Of a stretch of 14,536 bases of DNA, positions 7,228 through 14,284 are shown one piece after another. The notes under the pieces are model-generated. The model had not been told where the DNA came from and ran no database searches. It saw only the letters and a program-made list of their open reading frames with translations. Source of the stretch: UBA4064 sp050179135 (GTDB lineage: Bacteria > Desulfobacterota > Desulfobacteria > Desulfobacterales > Desulfatirhabdiaceae). Position 1 is the stretch's first letter; every line of letters begins with the position of its first letter. Where the stretch lies: NCBI GenBank assembly GCA_050179135.1, contig JBFXFK010000128.1, positions 1 to 14,536 of the forward strand, read 5' to 3'. A program made the position numbers and the translations under genes.

Positions 7228-7327
7228 GTCTGACGGTGGGACGGTCGGACAGTCGGACGGTACAGCCCACGGTCGGACTGTCGGACTGTCTTACAGTCTT
7301 ACGGTCTGACAGTCCGACTGTTTTACC
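7228..7327. repeat. Array of degenerate 8-bp GTCGGACN tandem repeats
   Basis: About ten units run head to tail with exact 8-base period: four from 7228 to 7259, a 12-base irregular segment at 7260-7271, six from 7272 to 7319, and a decayed unit at 7320-7327. Units include GTCTGACG, GTCGGACA, GTCGGACT (twice, adjacent), GTCTTACG and GTCCGACT. The array starts six bases after the GTPase stop and ends about 30 bases before the likely start of the next gene. The period is not a multiple of three and the units vary, so it is not a coding repeat. It is not a CRISPR array, because there are no spacers. Its origin and function are unknown. Confidence 0.85.
7280..7318 (+). terminator. Terminator-like hairpin formed by the repeat array
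   Basis: GTCGGACTGTC (7280-7290) is the perfect reverse complement of GACAGTCCGAC (7308-7318), giving an 11-bp stem around a 17-base loop. TGTTTT follows at 7319-7324. The last array unit is an inverted version of the earlier ones, and this is what creates the stem. It could end transcription of the GTPase gene. The T-run is short and interrupted, so confidence is modest. Confidence 0.4.
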
Positions 7328-7349
7328 ACTTTTTGTCCGCTCAAAAACT

Positions 7350-7353
7350 GGAG
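7350..7353 (+). promoter_or_regulatory. Ribosome binding site supporting a TTG start for the GH17-like gene
   Basis: GGAG lies five bases before TTG 7359. Translation from this TTG gives an N terminus that is a textbook Sec signal peptide. The ATG at 7218 overlaps the GTPase stop and would require translating the whole repeat array. Confidence 0.7.
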
Positions 7354-7358
7354 TGCCA

Positions 7359-8300
7359 TTGAAATCCATCCCCATCATGATCATATTGATAGTCCTATTG
7401 CAGGGTAACGCCGGATTCTGCGAAGCCTCCGGCAGTTCACTGGGCACTGTTTTTAATGAGACCCGGTTCATTGCCTATACCCCCCGGAGTTTTTCGGTGA
7501 CTGCCGGACAGGTCACATCGGCAACCGCTTCCGGAATACGATCCGATCTCAAGCTGTTGCGTCCCCATTTTGATGGCCTTGTCACCTATGCCGGTGTGAA
7601 CGGGGTGGAAAAGGTGCCGGAAATCGCACATGAACTGGGGTTTCGGGCTATGATCATGGGAATCTGGAACCCCGCCTCGGAGATCGAAGTGCAGCATGTC
7701 ATTGAGACGGTTCGCCGGTACCCCAAACTGATTGCGGCGGTCATTGTGGGCAACGAGGGGATTTATGCCAAACATTATCAACCGGCAGATGTGGAAAAAA
7801 CAGTTCGGACAATCAAGACCCGATATCCGGAACTGCCTCTGGGCACAACCGAGCCATTCTTTCTGTATCTGAAACCGGAATATGAGAATTTTTTTGCTTC
7901 ACATGATTTTCTGGCGCCCAATATCCACCCGATTTTTGAAAAATGGTTCAAACCGGACAATCCGGTCCCGGGCATCGCGTTCATCATTCAAATTGCTGAA
8001 CGGCTCAAGGCCACCTATGGAAAACCGCTCCTCATAAAGGAAACCGGGATACCATCCGGCCCGGAGTCCATGGGTTTTTCTCCGGAAAGGCAGTCTCAAT
8101 TCTGGAAAACCCTGTTTCAGATGATACCGGCAGCCCCGGATCGGTCTGTTGTCTGTTTTGAAGCCTTTGATGCGCCCTGGAAACCGGCTGTCACGGCAGA
8201 AACATTTACAGGCGATCACCCCGCCGAATCATTCTGGGGTTTCTTTTCATCTGATGGCAAACCCAAGCCGGTTGTCATGAGATTAAAGGCTGAAGAATGA
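7359..8300 (+). CDS. Secreted GH17-like glycoside hydrolase/transglycosylase
   Basis: From the TTG at 7359 this is a 313-residue exported protein resembling glycoside hydrolase family 17 (beta-1,3-glucan-active TIM barrels). The N terminus is a Sec-type signal peptide: MKS, then a hydrophobic IPIMIILIVLL core, ending near FCEA. The residue before the cysteine does not fit a lipobox. The barrel has the GH17 acid/base signature VGNEG with E133 and the nucleophile motif KETGIPSG with E228. The CFEAFDAPWK block and terminal FFSSDGKPKPV are typical of bacterial GH17-like proteins. It probably acts in the periplasm or outside the cell on a beta-glucan, but the substrate is not shown. The frame is open back to 7218, but that extension is translated repeat array. 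Short-period arrays lie on both sides. Confidence 0.82.
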   Translation: MKSIPIMIILIVLLQGNAGFCEASGSSLGTVFNETRFIAYTPRSFSVTAGQVTSATASGIRSDLKLLRPHFDGLVTYAGVNGVEKVPEIAHELGFRAMIMGIWNPASEIEVQHVIETVRRYPKLIAAVIVGNEGIYAKHYQPADVEKTVRTIKTRYPELPLGTTEPFFLYLKPEYENFFASHDFLAPNIHPIFEKWFKPDNPVPGIAFIIQIAERLKATYGKPLLIKETGIPSGPESMGFSPERQSQFWKTLFQMIPAAPDRSVVCFEAFDAPWKPAVTAETFTGDHPAESFWGFFSSDGKPKPVVMRLKAEE

Positions 8301-8365
8301 AGGGGCGGCTTTCTACTTGAGGGCTTATCGCCCCCTCCAGGCCTCCCGCCACTTTTCGGAGGAGT

Positions 8366-8407
8366 GTCCACGCCGTCCACTGGGTCCACGGTGTCCACCC
8401 TGTCCAT
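8366..8407. repeat. Array of 9-bp GTCCAC tandem repeats
   Basis: GTCCAC begins at 8366, 8375, 8384 and 8393, and GTCCAT at 8402, an exact 9-base period with variable last three bases. On the opposite strand it reads as a run of GTGGAC units, whose translation would be a Val-Asp repeat. It lies in the 179-base gap between the GH17-like gene and cooC. Its units differ from the 8-bp array on the other side of the GH17-like gene, although both are GTC-based. Function unknown. Confidence 0.8.
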
Positions 8408-8479
8408 CAAAACCCCAGACAAAAAGACCACTCACGACTCAATTATAGTTACAATCACCCTGATCGAAAGGACAAAATT

Positions 8480-9235
8480 ATGAAACTGGCTGTCAGTGGA
8501 AAAGGCGGGGTTGGAAAAACCACTTTTTCCGCTCTCCTGATACGCACACTGGATGAAATGGGAAAGCATGTTCTGGCAATCGATGCGGACCCGGATGCCA
8601 ATCTGGCAGGCGCCATTGGTATCGCCAATGCCGACAAAATCACCCCGATCTCTGAAATGAAAGAACTGATTTACGAGCGGACCGAGGCCCAGCCCGGGTC
8701 CATCGGCGGATTTTTCAAATTGAATCCCAAAGTGGATGACCTGCCGGAAACCCTTTCCGCAAAGCTGAACAACATCAAAATGATGCGGCTGGGCGGGGTC
8801 AAGAAAGGCGGGTCCGGCTGCATTTGCCCGGAAAGCACCCTGCTTCGGGCCCTCATCACCCATATCGTATTGGCCAGAAACGAGGTTGTGGTCATGGATA
8901 TGGAGGCCGGCATCGAACATCTGGGGCGGGCCACTGCCAAATCAGTTGACAAACTGATTGTTGTGGTGGAACCGGGCCGGCGGAGTATCGACACGGCTGA
9001 GCATATTCAGTATCTGGCTGCCGAAATCGGCCTGAAACAAATCGCTGTCGTGGGGAACAAGATACGGGGTGAACAGGATATCGCATTTTTAAAAACCCAT
9101 TTGTCCCAGTTTGAATTCATTGGCTATATCCCCTTTGACAACACCCTGATCGAGGCGGATTTGAAGGGTATTTCGCCGTTCGATACCGATACCGTGGCAA
9201 AAGCCCATGTTCGGGAAATGATCGGCAAACTGTAA
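8480..9235 (+). CDS. cooC: CooC-type CO dehydrogenase maturation ATPase
   Basis: CooC is a dimeric SIMIBI-class ATPase related to MinD and NifH that helps insert nickel into the C-cluster of anaerobic CO dehydrogenase (CooS/AcsA). The 251-residue protein has the deviant P-loop GKGGVGKTT at 7-15 with signature Lys8, and the DADPDAN switch at 35-41. The CxC metal-binding motif is GSGCICPE, with C114 and C116. The DMEAGIEHLGR block at 140-150 is characteristic of CooC. GAAAGGA lies about seven bases before the ATG. The stop overlaps the helicase start by one base (TAATG), so the two are probably translated together. No CODH gene is in the window. Such ATPases fit an anaerobe that uses the reductive acetyl-CoA pathway. 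The family is secure; exact CODH or ACS specificity is inferred. Confidence 0.92.
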   Translation: MKLAVSGKGGVGKTTFSALLIRTLDEMGKHVLAIDADPDANLAGAIGIANADKITPISEMKELIYERTEAQPGSIGGFFKLNPKVDDLPETLSAKLNNIKMMRLGGVKKGGSGCICPESTLLRALITHIVLARNEVVVMDMEAGIEHLGRATAKSVDKLIVVVEPGRRSIDTAEHIQYLAAEIGLKQIAVVGNKIRGEQDIAFLKTHLSQFEFIGYIPFDNTLIEADLKGISPFDTDTVAKAHVREMIGKL

Positions 9236-11346
9236 TGAGACGCGGCCGATACTATGAAAAAAAAGACAAGGTGACGCAGCGGGCTGAAACCAAAGCCCGG
9301 GTTCGACTCAAACCCGCTGCCGATAAAAGCCTGAAACGGGTTTTTGCCGAAATTGGCGTTCCGGAACAAACCCCGTTTGTTCCCGATGCATTTCAGCTTC
9401 AGGCCCTGGAGGCGGTTCAGAAATCCGACTGTCTGGTCACCGCGCCAACCGGATCGGGAAAAACCTGGATTGCGGTTCAGGCCATTAGCCGGATATTTGA
9501 AAAAAAAGGCAAGGCCTGGTACGCCTCGCCCCTGAAAGCCCTGACCAATTCCAAATTTCAGGAATTTTCAGACATATTCGGGCCGCAACATGTGGGAATT
9601 CTGACCGGAGACCGGAAGGAAAATGCCGATGCATCCATCATTGTGGGCACAACGGAAATTCTGAGAAACCAGCTCTATGACGCCATGCATCTTGGTGAGA
9701 CCCTGAATACGGATTTTGTCGTTCTGGATGAGGCCCATTATCTGGGAGACGAGGAGCGGGGCGTAGTCTGGGAAGAGACCATGATTTATCTGCCGCCACG
9801 GATTCCGCTGCTTATGCTCTCTGCCACAATTGGAAATGCCCATCAGATTGCGGACTGGCTGTCCACCATCCGGTCCCGGCCCTGTATCGTCATCGAGGAA
9901 ACCAGACGGCCGGTTCCTCTTTATCCGTTGATGATCGATCCATCCGGTACCCTTCTGCCCCTTCTGGGCTCGGTCGAAGTCAGGGAAAAAAGCCGGATGT
10001 CCAAAAAAGTCAAGGAGCTGGCCGATTCTTCAAAAAGCATGGCTCCGGGACGGAAACTGCCGCATTTTGGGGATATTCTTCATGTCCTGGAGACCTATAA
10101 CCTCCTGCCCGCGATATTTTTTTTAAAATCCCGTTCAGACTGCGACTACGCCCTGAATTTGTGTGAGGATTTCCCGCTGGATGATCCGCAGCACCGGAAA
10201 CGGCTTCGGGAACGTGTCAAACGGATGGTTCGTCAAAGTCCCCACATCGCCGGTCACCGCCAACTGAAAAATCTCCAGAATCTGGGCGTCGGCTCCCATC
10301 ACAGCGGTCAACTTCCGGCATGGAAACTGGTCATTGAAACCCTGATGACCGAGGGTCTGTTAAAAGCCGTGTTTGCCACATCCACCGTGGCGGCGGGCGT
10401 CAATTTTCCGGCGAGAACCGTGGTATTTTTAAATACCGACCGGTTTAACGGGAGGGATTTCATGCCGCTCACGCCGACGGAATTTCATCAGATGACCGGA
10501 CGGGCCGGGCGTAGGGGCATGGATGAGGTCGGATTTGCCGTGGGGATTCCAGGCCGGTATCTGGACCCGTTTTTGTATGCCGGCCTTGTCACGGCCGATC
10601 CATCGGATGTTGTCAGTCAGATTAAAATCAATTTTTCCATGACCCTGAACCTCTTGTTGTCCCATGAACCCGATCAGATCGAAGACATTCTGACCCGCTC
10701 GTTTGCCGCGTTTTCCCTTTCCGAGATGCAAAAAAAGATGACGATCAAAAAAATTGAATATGAGCCGTCTGATCTGCTGCGAGACAGCTTTCAGGCTCAT
10801 CTGCAGTTTTTGCAGGAAACCGGCTATGTATCCTATGACGGATCTCTGACATCGGACGGTCTGTGGGCTTCCCGGCTCAGGGTCGATCAGCCCCTTCTGA
10901 TTGCCGAAGGATTCCGGCATGGTGTCTTTCCGGAAACCAGTCCCGAACTCCTGGCCGCCATGATGGCCCTGTTCGCCACGGAACGGGATACCGGCGAAGC
11001 CCTGAATCAGCGAATTCTGCCGGAAAATCTGGTTCGGGCATTTCAACTTGTCAGGCGCACCCTTCGTCCGTTCATCGAAAGCATGCGCATTGCCGGATTT
11101 GAGACCCGCAAATTGTCCATTGGTCCGGCAGCCGTTGTGTATGCCTGGGCCTCGGGCATGGCCTGGGAGGATGTGGTGACATTATCGGAAAGTGCGGAAG
11201 GCGATCTGGTCATGCTGATGCTGCGCACCGCTGACAATCTGCGGCATGTTCATGCACTGGGCAGGTCGTTTCCCGATGCAGCCAAAACAGCGATGGACGC
11301 CATCGATCTGCTGTACCGGGAGCCGGTCATGCTGGAAATCGGATGA
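9235..11346 (+). CDS. Ski2/Mtr4-type DEAD/DEAH-box helicase
   Basis: This 703-residue superfamily 2 helicase has motifs typical of the Ski2/Mtr4 branch. They include motif I APTGSGKT at 70-77, a TTEILRNQLYD block, motif II DEAH at 165-168, motif III SAT at 196-198, HHSGQLP followed by FATSTVAAGVNFPARTVVF (motifs IV-V region), and motif VI QMTGRAGRRG at 419-428. About 275 residues follow the second RecA domain, enough for winged-helix and helical-bundle domains. I see no C-terminal DSHCT signature. Ski2-like enzymes usually unwind RNA with 3'-5' polarity, so an RNA role is likely but not proven; a DNA role is possible. The N terminus is basic. It overlaps cooC by one base, and the VWA gene follows 19 bases after its stop. 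Confidence 0.92.
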   Translation: MRRGRYYEKKDKVTQRAETKARVRLKPAADKSLKRVFAEIGVPEQTPFVPDAFQLQALEAVQKSDCLVTAPTGSGKTWIAVQAISRIFEKKGKAWYASPLKALTNSKFQEFSDIFGPQHVGILTGDRKENADASIIVGTTEILRNQLYDAMHLGETLNTDFVVLDEAHYLGDEERGVVWEETMIYLPPRIPLLMLSATIGNAHQIADWLSTIRSRPCIVIEETRRPVPLYPLMIDPSGTLLPLLGSVEVREKSRMSKKVKELADSSKSMAPGRKLPHFGDILHVLETYNLLPAIFFLKSRSDCDYALNLCEDFPLDDPQHRKRLRERVKRMVRQSPHIAGHRQLKNLQNLGVGSHHSGQLPAWKLVIETLMTEGLLKAVFATSTVAAGVNFPARTVVFLNTDRFNGRDFMPLTPTEFHQMTGRAGRRGMDEVGFAVGIPGRYLDPFLYAGLVTADPSDVVSQIKINFSMTLNLLLSHEPDQIEDILTRSFAAFSLSEMQKKMTIKKIEYEPSDLLRDSFQAHLQFLQETGYVSYDGSLTSDGLWASRLRVDQPLLIAEGFRHGVFPETSPELLAAMMALFATERDTGEALNQRILPENLVRAFQLVRRTLRPFIESMRIAGFETRKLSIGPAAVVYAWASGMAWEDVVTLSESAEGDLVMLMLRTADNLRHVHALGRSFPDAAKTAMDAIDLLYREPVMLEIG

Positions 11347-11365
11347 TTTCCGGAATCACCATGAC

Positions 11366-14131
11366 ATGAATGTTTTGGAAACCGACATCGAAACGGCAAA
11401 ACAGTCCCGGTTAAGTGATCTGGCCATTGCTGCACCAGAGGCGGTTGACGGTGTCCTGAATGATCTTTTCCATCGACTGGACACCATTTCTTACCGGGAC
11501 CTGTCCATCATGGCGGAAGAAATCGAATGGGCTGCATACCGGGAAATATCCTTTGGACAGGCGGTTGCCAGAGGCTTTGCATCGCTCTTGAATCGGGTAT
11601 CCGAAATGCTGATATCGGCCTATCAGTCCCGGATCCGGGAAGCCGGAACCCGGGGGCCCGCCCTGGGCAGACTGATGGCGGAAAATCTGGTCCCGGTCAT
11701 TTTGACCGGCAAAAAGACCAACCTGGACCGCTTTTTGAAAACTGCCGATATCCTGATGGAAAAAGGGGCCTATGCCCTGTATGCGCCGACTGAAACCCTG
11801 GCCTTGCTGTTTGAAACCGGACAGGCGGATGCCGCTCATGCATTCATGGACCTTCTGGACGCTGTTTTTTCACAGGATCTGACCTATAACCGGAGCCGGC
11901 ATCTCTGCCATATCCTGTCTGTTGCGGCAAAATCCATGAATCCGGAAAAGCGGGTCTGGCAGATACAGGTCATGGTGAAAATTGCCTGTACAGACATCGG
12001 GCTGATCGATGTTTATCTGGAGGGCCTTGACAGGGGCCTGGGCCGTCTGGGTGAAAAGGGGTTGCATACCTTTGTATTCGCCGGGCTGGAGCGGTATCGA
12101 AAAAGTCCGTCATCGGCTAAACGCTTTTTATCCCTGGCTTCCCGGTCTTCTCTGGAAACACTGGATCGGCTTGAGGTGTCTGTCAGCCTGATTCAGGTTC
12201 AGTCCCAACTGTCCCGCTATATTCAGGCCAGAACCGGACAGGCATTTTCCATAAAGCCCATGTCCACACTGTCTGAAACCCATTTTGAAAACGGCTTCAG
12301 ACCCGATGTGTGTTTTGACGGCCAGACCTTTTATCTTCCGGATGAAATCAGCCGGTTTGAAACAAAGCAGGAGAACCGGGACCTGTATAAATGTCTGACG
12401 CGGTTTGAGGTGGGGATTCATGAGTTTGAAAGCTATGGCTTTGAACTGCAAAAAGCACTGGACCGTATACACGGTCGGTCGGGCCGAACCCTGCCGGTGG
12501 ATCATGCCATTTCTGATCTGGATCAGTTTTTCAACCGGTTCCCGGACCCGGGATTGGCAGCGGATTTGTTTGGCATTTTTGATGCGGGCCGAATCCGGTA
12601 TTTATGTGAATCCAGATATCCCGGACTGATCAAAAAACTGATGCCCATGGCGATTCGGGAAATGGACCGGCTTTCTGCCCTGCCCCCATCGGGTCATCCG
12701 TTCCTGAATGGTCTGTACAGAAGGATCGCATTGGGGATCACACCCGAGGCGTGTTTGCAGACGTGTCATCCGGAACACATCCATGAGCTGGCCTATGGTT
12801 TTGCGGCGGAAATTGAACAGGATGCGACCGTGGAAACGGTTGCCGTTTTTCTGGAATCGGTTTATCCCCGGATCATGGCAACGCTTCAGCCGGACGGGAT
12901 GTCGCTTGCGACCGGTCAGCGATTTGCTTTTCCGTGGGGCAGACAACTTTTTCCCGGTTTGGCACACCAGCGCCGGTATCCGCAGGAGCGCCTTGCCAGA
13001 CAGATTCAGTCCATTCTGGCAGATCATCATATCCCTGTTTACCGATCCACCATCCTGAATCGGATATCGGAAAATGGTCAGCCAAGTTCGGAATCGATTC
13101 AGAAGGTTATCGATGCCGCATGCCAATCTGCAGACAAACCGGATCAGATCGATCCAATCATGCAACAGATGTCAAACCTGCTGGCCCCGACATCGGGGTC
13201 CCTGGAAACGGTGATTGACGAAACCCGGGTGGCGTGGCATCGGGAATGGGACTGCCATCTGGCAGACTATCTTCAGAACCATGTGCGGGTTGTCAACCGG
13301 GAGGTGCCGGGAACATCTGCGGATTTTTACAGACAGACACTGAAACGGCATTCCTGCCGCGTGGGTCATATCCGCCGGGCCTTTGAGATGCTGCAACCCC
13401 AGGGCATCGGCCGCCTCAGACCCTGGCGGGAGGGTGAGGAGCTGGATTATTCCGCGATTATGGATTTTGCCGTGGACCGCAGGCTGGGGCAGACCCCGTC
13501 CGATTGTCTGTACATCAAACGGATCAAACAGCTCCGAAGTGTTTCGGTTCTGCTGCTGGTGGATTTGTCCCGCTCAACCGCCAACCCGGCAGCCGGAAAT
13601 CCGGAACAGTTGCCGGTGTCGGTCCTCGAGGTGGAAAAAGAGGCCATTGTCCTGTTCTGTGAAGCCCTGAATGCGGTGGGAGATGCCTTTGCCATTGCCG
13701 GATTTTCCGGAACCGGACGACTTTCCGTGGATTATTACCCCATCAAGGAATTTGAGGATACCCTGGATGACCGGGTGCAATGCCGGATCGGCGCCATGTC
13801 ACCCCGGCGCAGCACGCGAATGGGGGCTGCCATTCGCCATGCGACCCATCAACTGGCGCAAACCCGGTCTGTTGTCAAACTGATGATCATTCTGGGGGAC
13901 GGGTTTCCGAACGATGTGGATTACAAACAGGGATACGCCATTGCCGATACCAGGCAGTCCATTCTGGAAGCCTTTTCATGCCATATCCATGTTCATGCCA
14001 TCACCGTGAACATGGCTGGAGACCCCGGGCTGGATGACCTGTATGGCGCCACGCACCATCATGTAATTTCCGATGTGGCGGAACTTCCGGATAAACTGAT
14101 CCGGGTGTATCGGGCGTTGACCCGGCAGTAG
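11366..14131 (+). CDS. NorD-like VWA-domain protein
   Basis: From ATG 11366 the protein has 921 residues. The first ~700 are mainly helical, and the last ~190 form a von Willebrand A domain. The metal-binding MIDAS site looks complete: D733-L-S735-R-S737, T817 in RRSTRMG, and D845 in LGDGFPND. The DYKQGYAIADTRQSILEA segment after the MIDAS and the IFDAGRIRYL...RYPGL block near residue 404 match the NorD/CbbO group. Members of that group partner MoxR-type (NorQ/CbbQ) ATPases to activate metalloenzymes. No AAA+ gene is adjacent here; the neighbour is the helicase, 19 bases upstream. The frame is open back to 11246, but that part lies inside the helicase gene. The 11366 start has only a weak Shine-Dalgarno and may be translationally coupled. 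No signal peptide or membrane segment is seen. Confidence 0.85.
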   Translation: MNVLETDIETAKQSRLSDLAIAAPEAVDGVLNDLFHRLDTISYRDLSIMAEEIEWAAYREISFGQAVARGFASLLNRVSEMLISAYQSRIREAGTRGPALGRLMAENLVPVILTGKKTNLDRFLKTADILMEKGAYALYAPTETLALLFETGQADAAHAFMDLLDAVFSQDLTYNRSRHLCHILSVAAKSMNPEKRVWQIQVMVKIACTDIGLIDVYLEGLDRGLGRLGEKGLHTFVFAGLERYRKSPSSAKRFLSLASRSSLETLDRLEVSVSLIQVQSQLSRYIQARTGQAFSIKPMSTLSETHFENGFRPDVCFDGQTFYLPDEISRFETKQENRDLYKCLTRFEVGIHEFESYGFELQKALDRIHGRSGRTLPVDHAISDLDQFFNRFPDPGLAADLFGIFDAGRIRYLCESRYPGLIKKLMPMAIREMDRLSALPPSGHPFLNGLYRRIALGITPEACLQTCHPEHIHELAYGFAAEIEQDATVETVAVFLESVYPRIMATLQPDGMSLATGQRFAFPWGRQLFPGLAHQRRYPQERLARQIQSILADHHIPVYRSTILNRISENGQPSSESIQKVIDAACQSADKPDQIDPIMQQMSNLLAPTSGSLETVIDETRVAWHREWDCHLADYLQNHVRVVNREVPGTSADFYRQTLKRHSCRVGHIRRAFEMLQPQGIGRLRPWREGEELDYSAIMDFAVDRRLGQTPSDCLYIKRIKQLRSVSVLLLVDLSRSTANPAAGNPEQLPVSVLEVEKEAIVLFCEALNAVGDAFAIAGFSGTGRLSVDYYPIKEFEDTLDDRVQCRIGAMSPRRSTRMGAAIRHATHQLAQTRSVVKLMIILGDGFPNDVDYKQGYAIADTRQSILEAFSCHIHVHAITVNMAGDPGLDDLYGATHHHVISDVAELPDKLIRVYRALTRQ

Positions 14132-14160
14132 GAGATTGTGATCGGGGGTTACAAAAAAAT

Positions 14161-14186
14161 AGCGGACGTGATGGACCTCCGCTTTT
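14161..14186 (+). terminator. Candidate intrinsic terminator after the VWA gene
   Basis: AGCGGA (14161-14166) pairs with TCCGCT (14178-14183) around an 11-base loop. TTT follows, with an A-run before the stem. The stem is short and the T-run weak. The position, 30 bases after the stop and before an apparent tpx promoter, supports it. Confidence 0.4.
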
Positions 14187-14212
14187 GACAAAACGCCAAC
14201 ACAGGCTATTTT
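14185..14212 (+). promoter_or_regulatory. Candidate sigma70-type promoter for tpx
   Basis: A perfect TTGACA (14185-14190) is followed after 16 bases by TATTTT (14207-14212), a 4 of 6 match to the -10 box. The start point would be near 14219, leaving a leader of about 65 bases before the tpx ATG. No OxyR- or PerR-type site was recognised. Confidence 0.5.
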
Positions 14213-14284
14213 TTATTTGTGACCCATGAAAAAATGACGTAATACATAAACACGAATCATTCAATCCAACAAAAGGAGGATACA

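Noticed and set aside
7228..7327. CRISPR array
   Set aside because: Units are 8 bases, contiguous, with no unique spacers, and there are no cas genes nearby.
8302..8334. Hairpin GGGGCG...CGCCCC after the GH17-like stop as an intrinsic terminator
   Set aside because: The stem is only six pairs around a 21-base loop and no T-run follows.
8216..8431. Minus-strand frame with a Val-Asp repeat
   Set aside because: The repeat residues are a translation of the 9-bp intergenic array, and the rest is antisense to the end of the GH17-like gene.
10429..11046. 205-residue minus-strand frame within the helicase gene
   Set aside because: Antisense shadow of conserved helicase motifs; no ribosome binding site or recognisable domain.
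11246..11365. 40-residue N-terminal extension of the VWA protein
   Set aside because: It lies inside the helicase coding region in another frame and its composition (several Cys and Trp) looks like shadow translation.
12602..13165. 187-residue minus-strand frame within the VWA gene
   Set aside because: Antisense shadow; no domain recognised and the plus-strand gene is continuous through to its MIDAS motifs.
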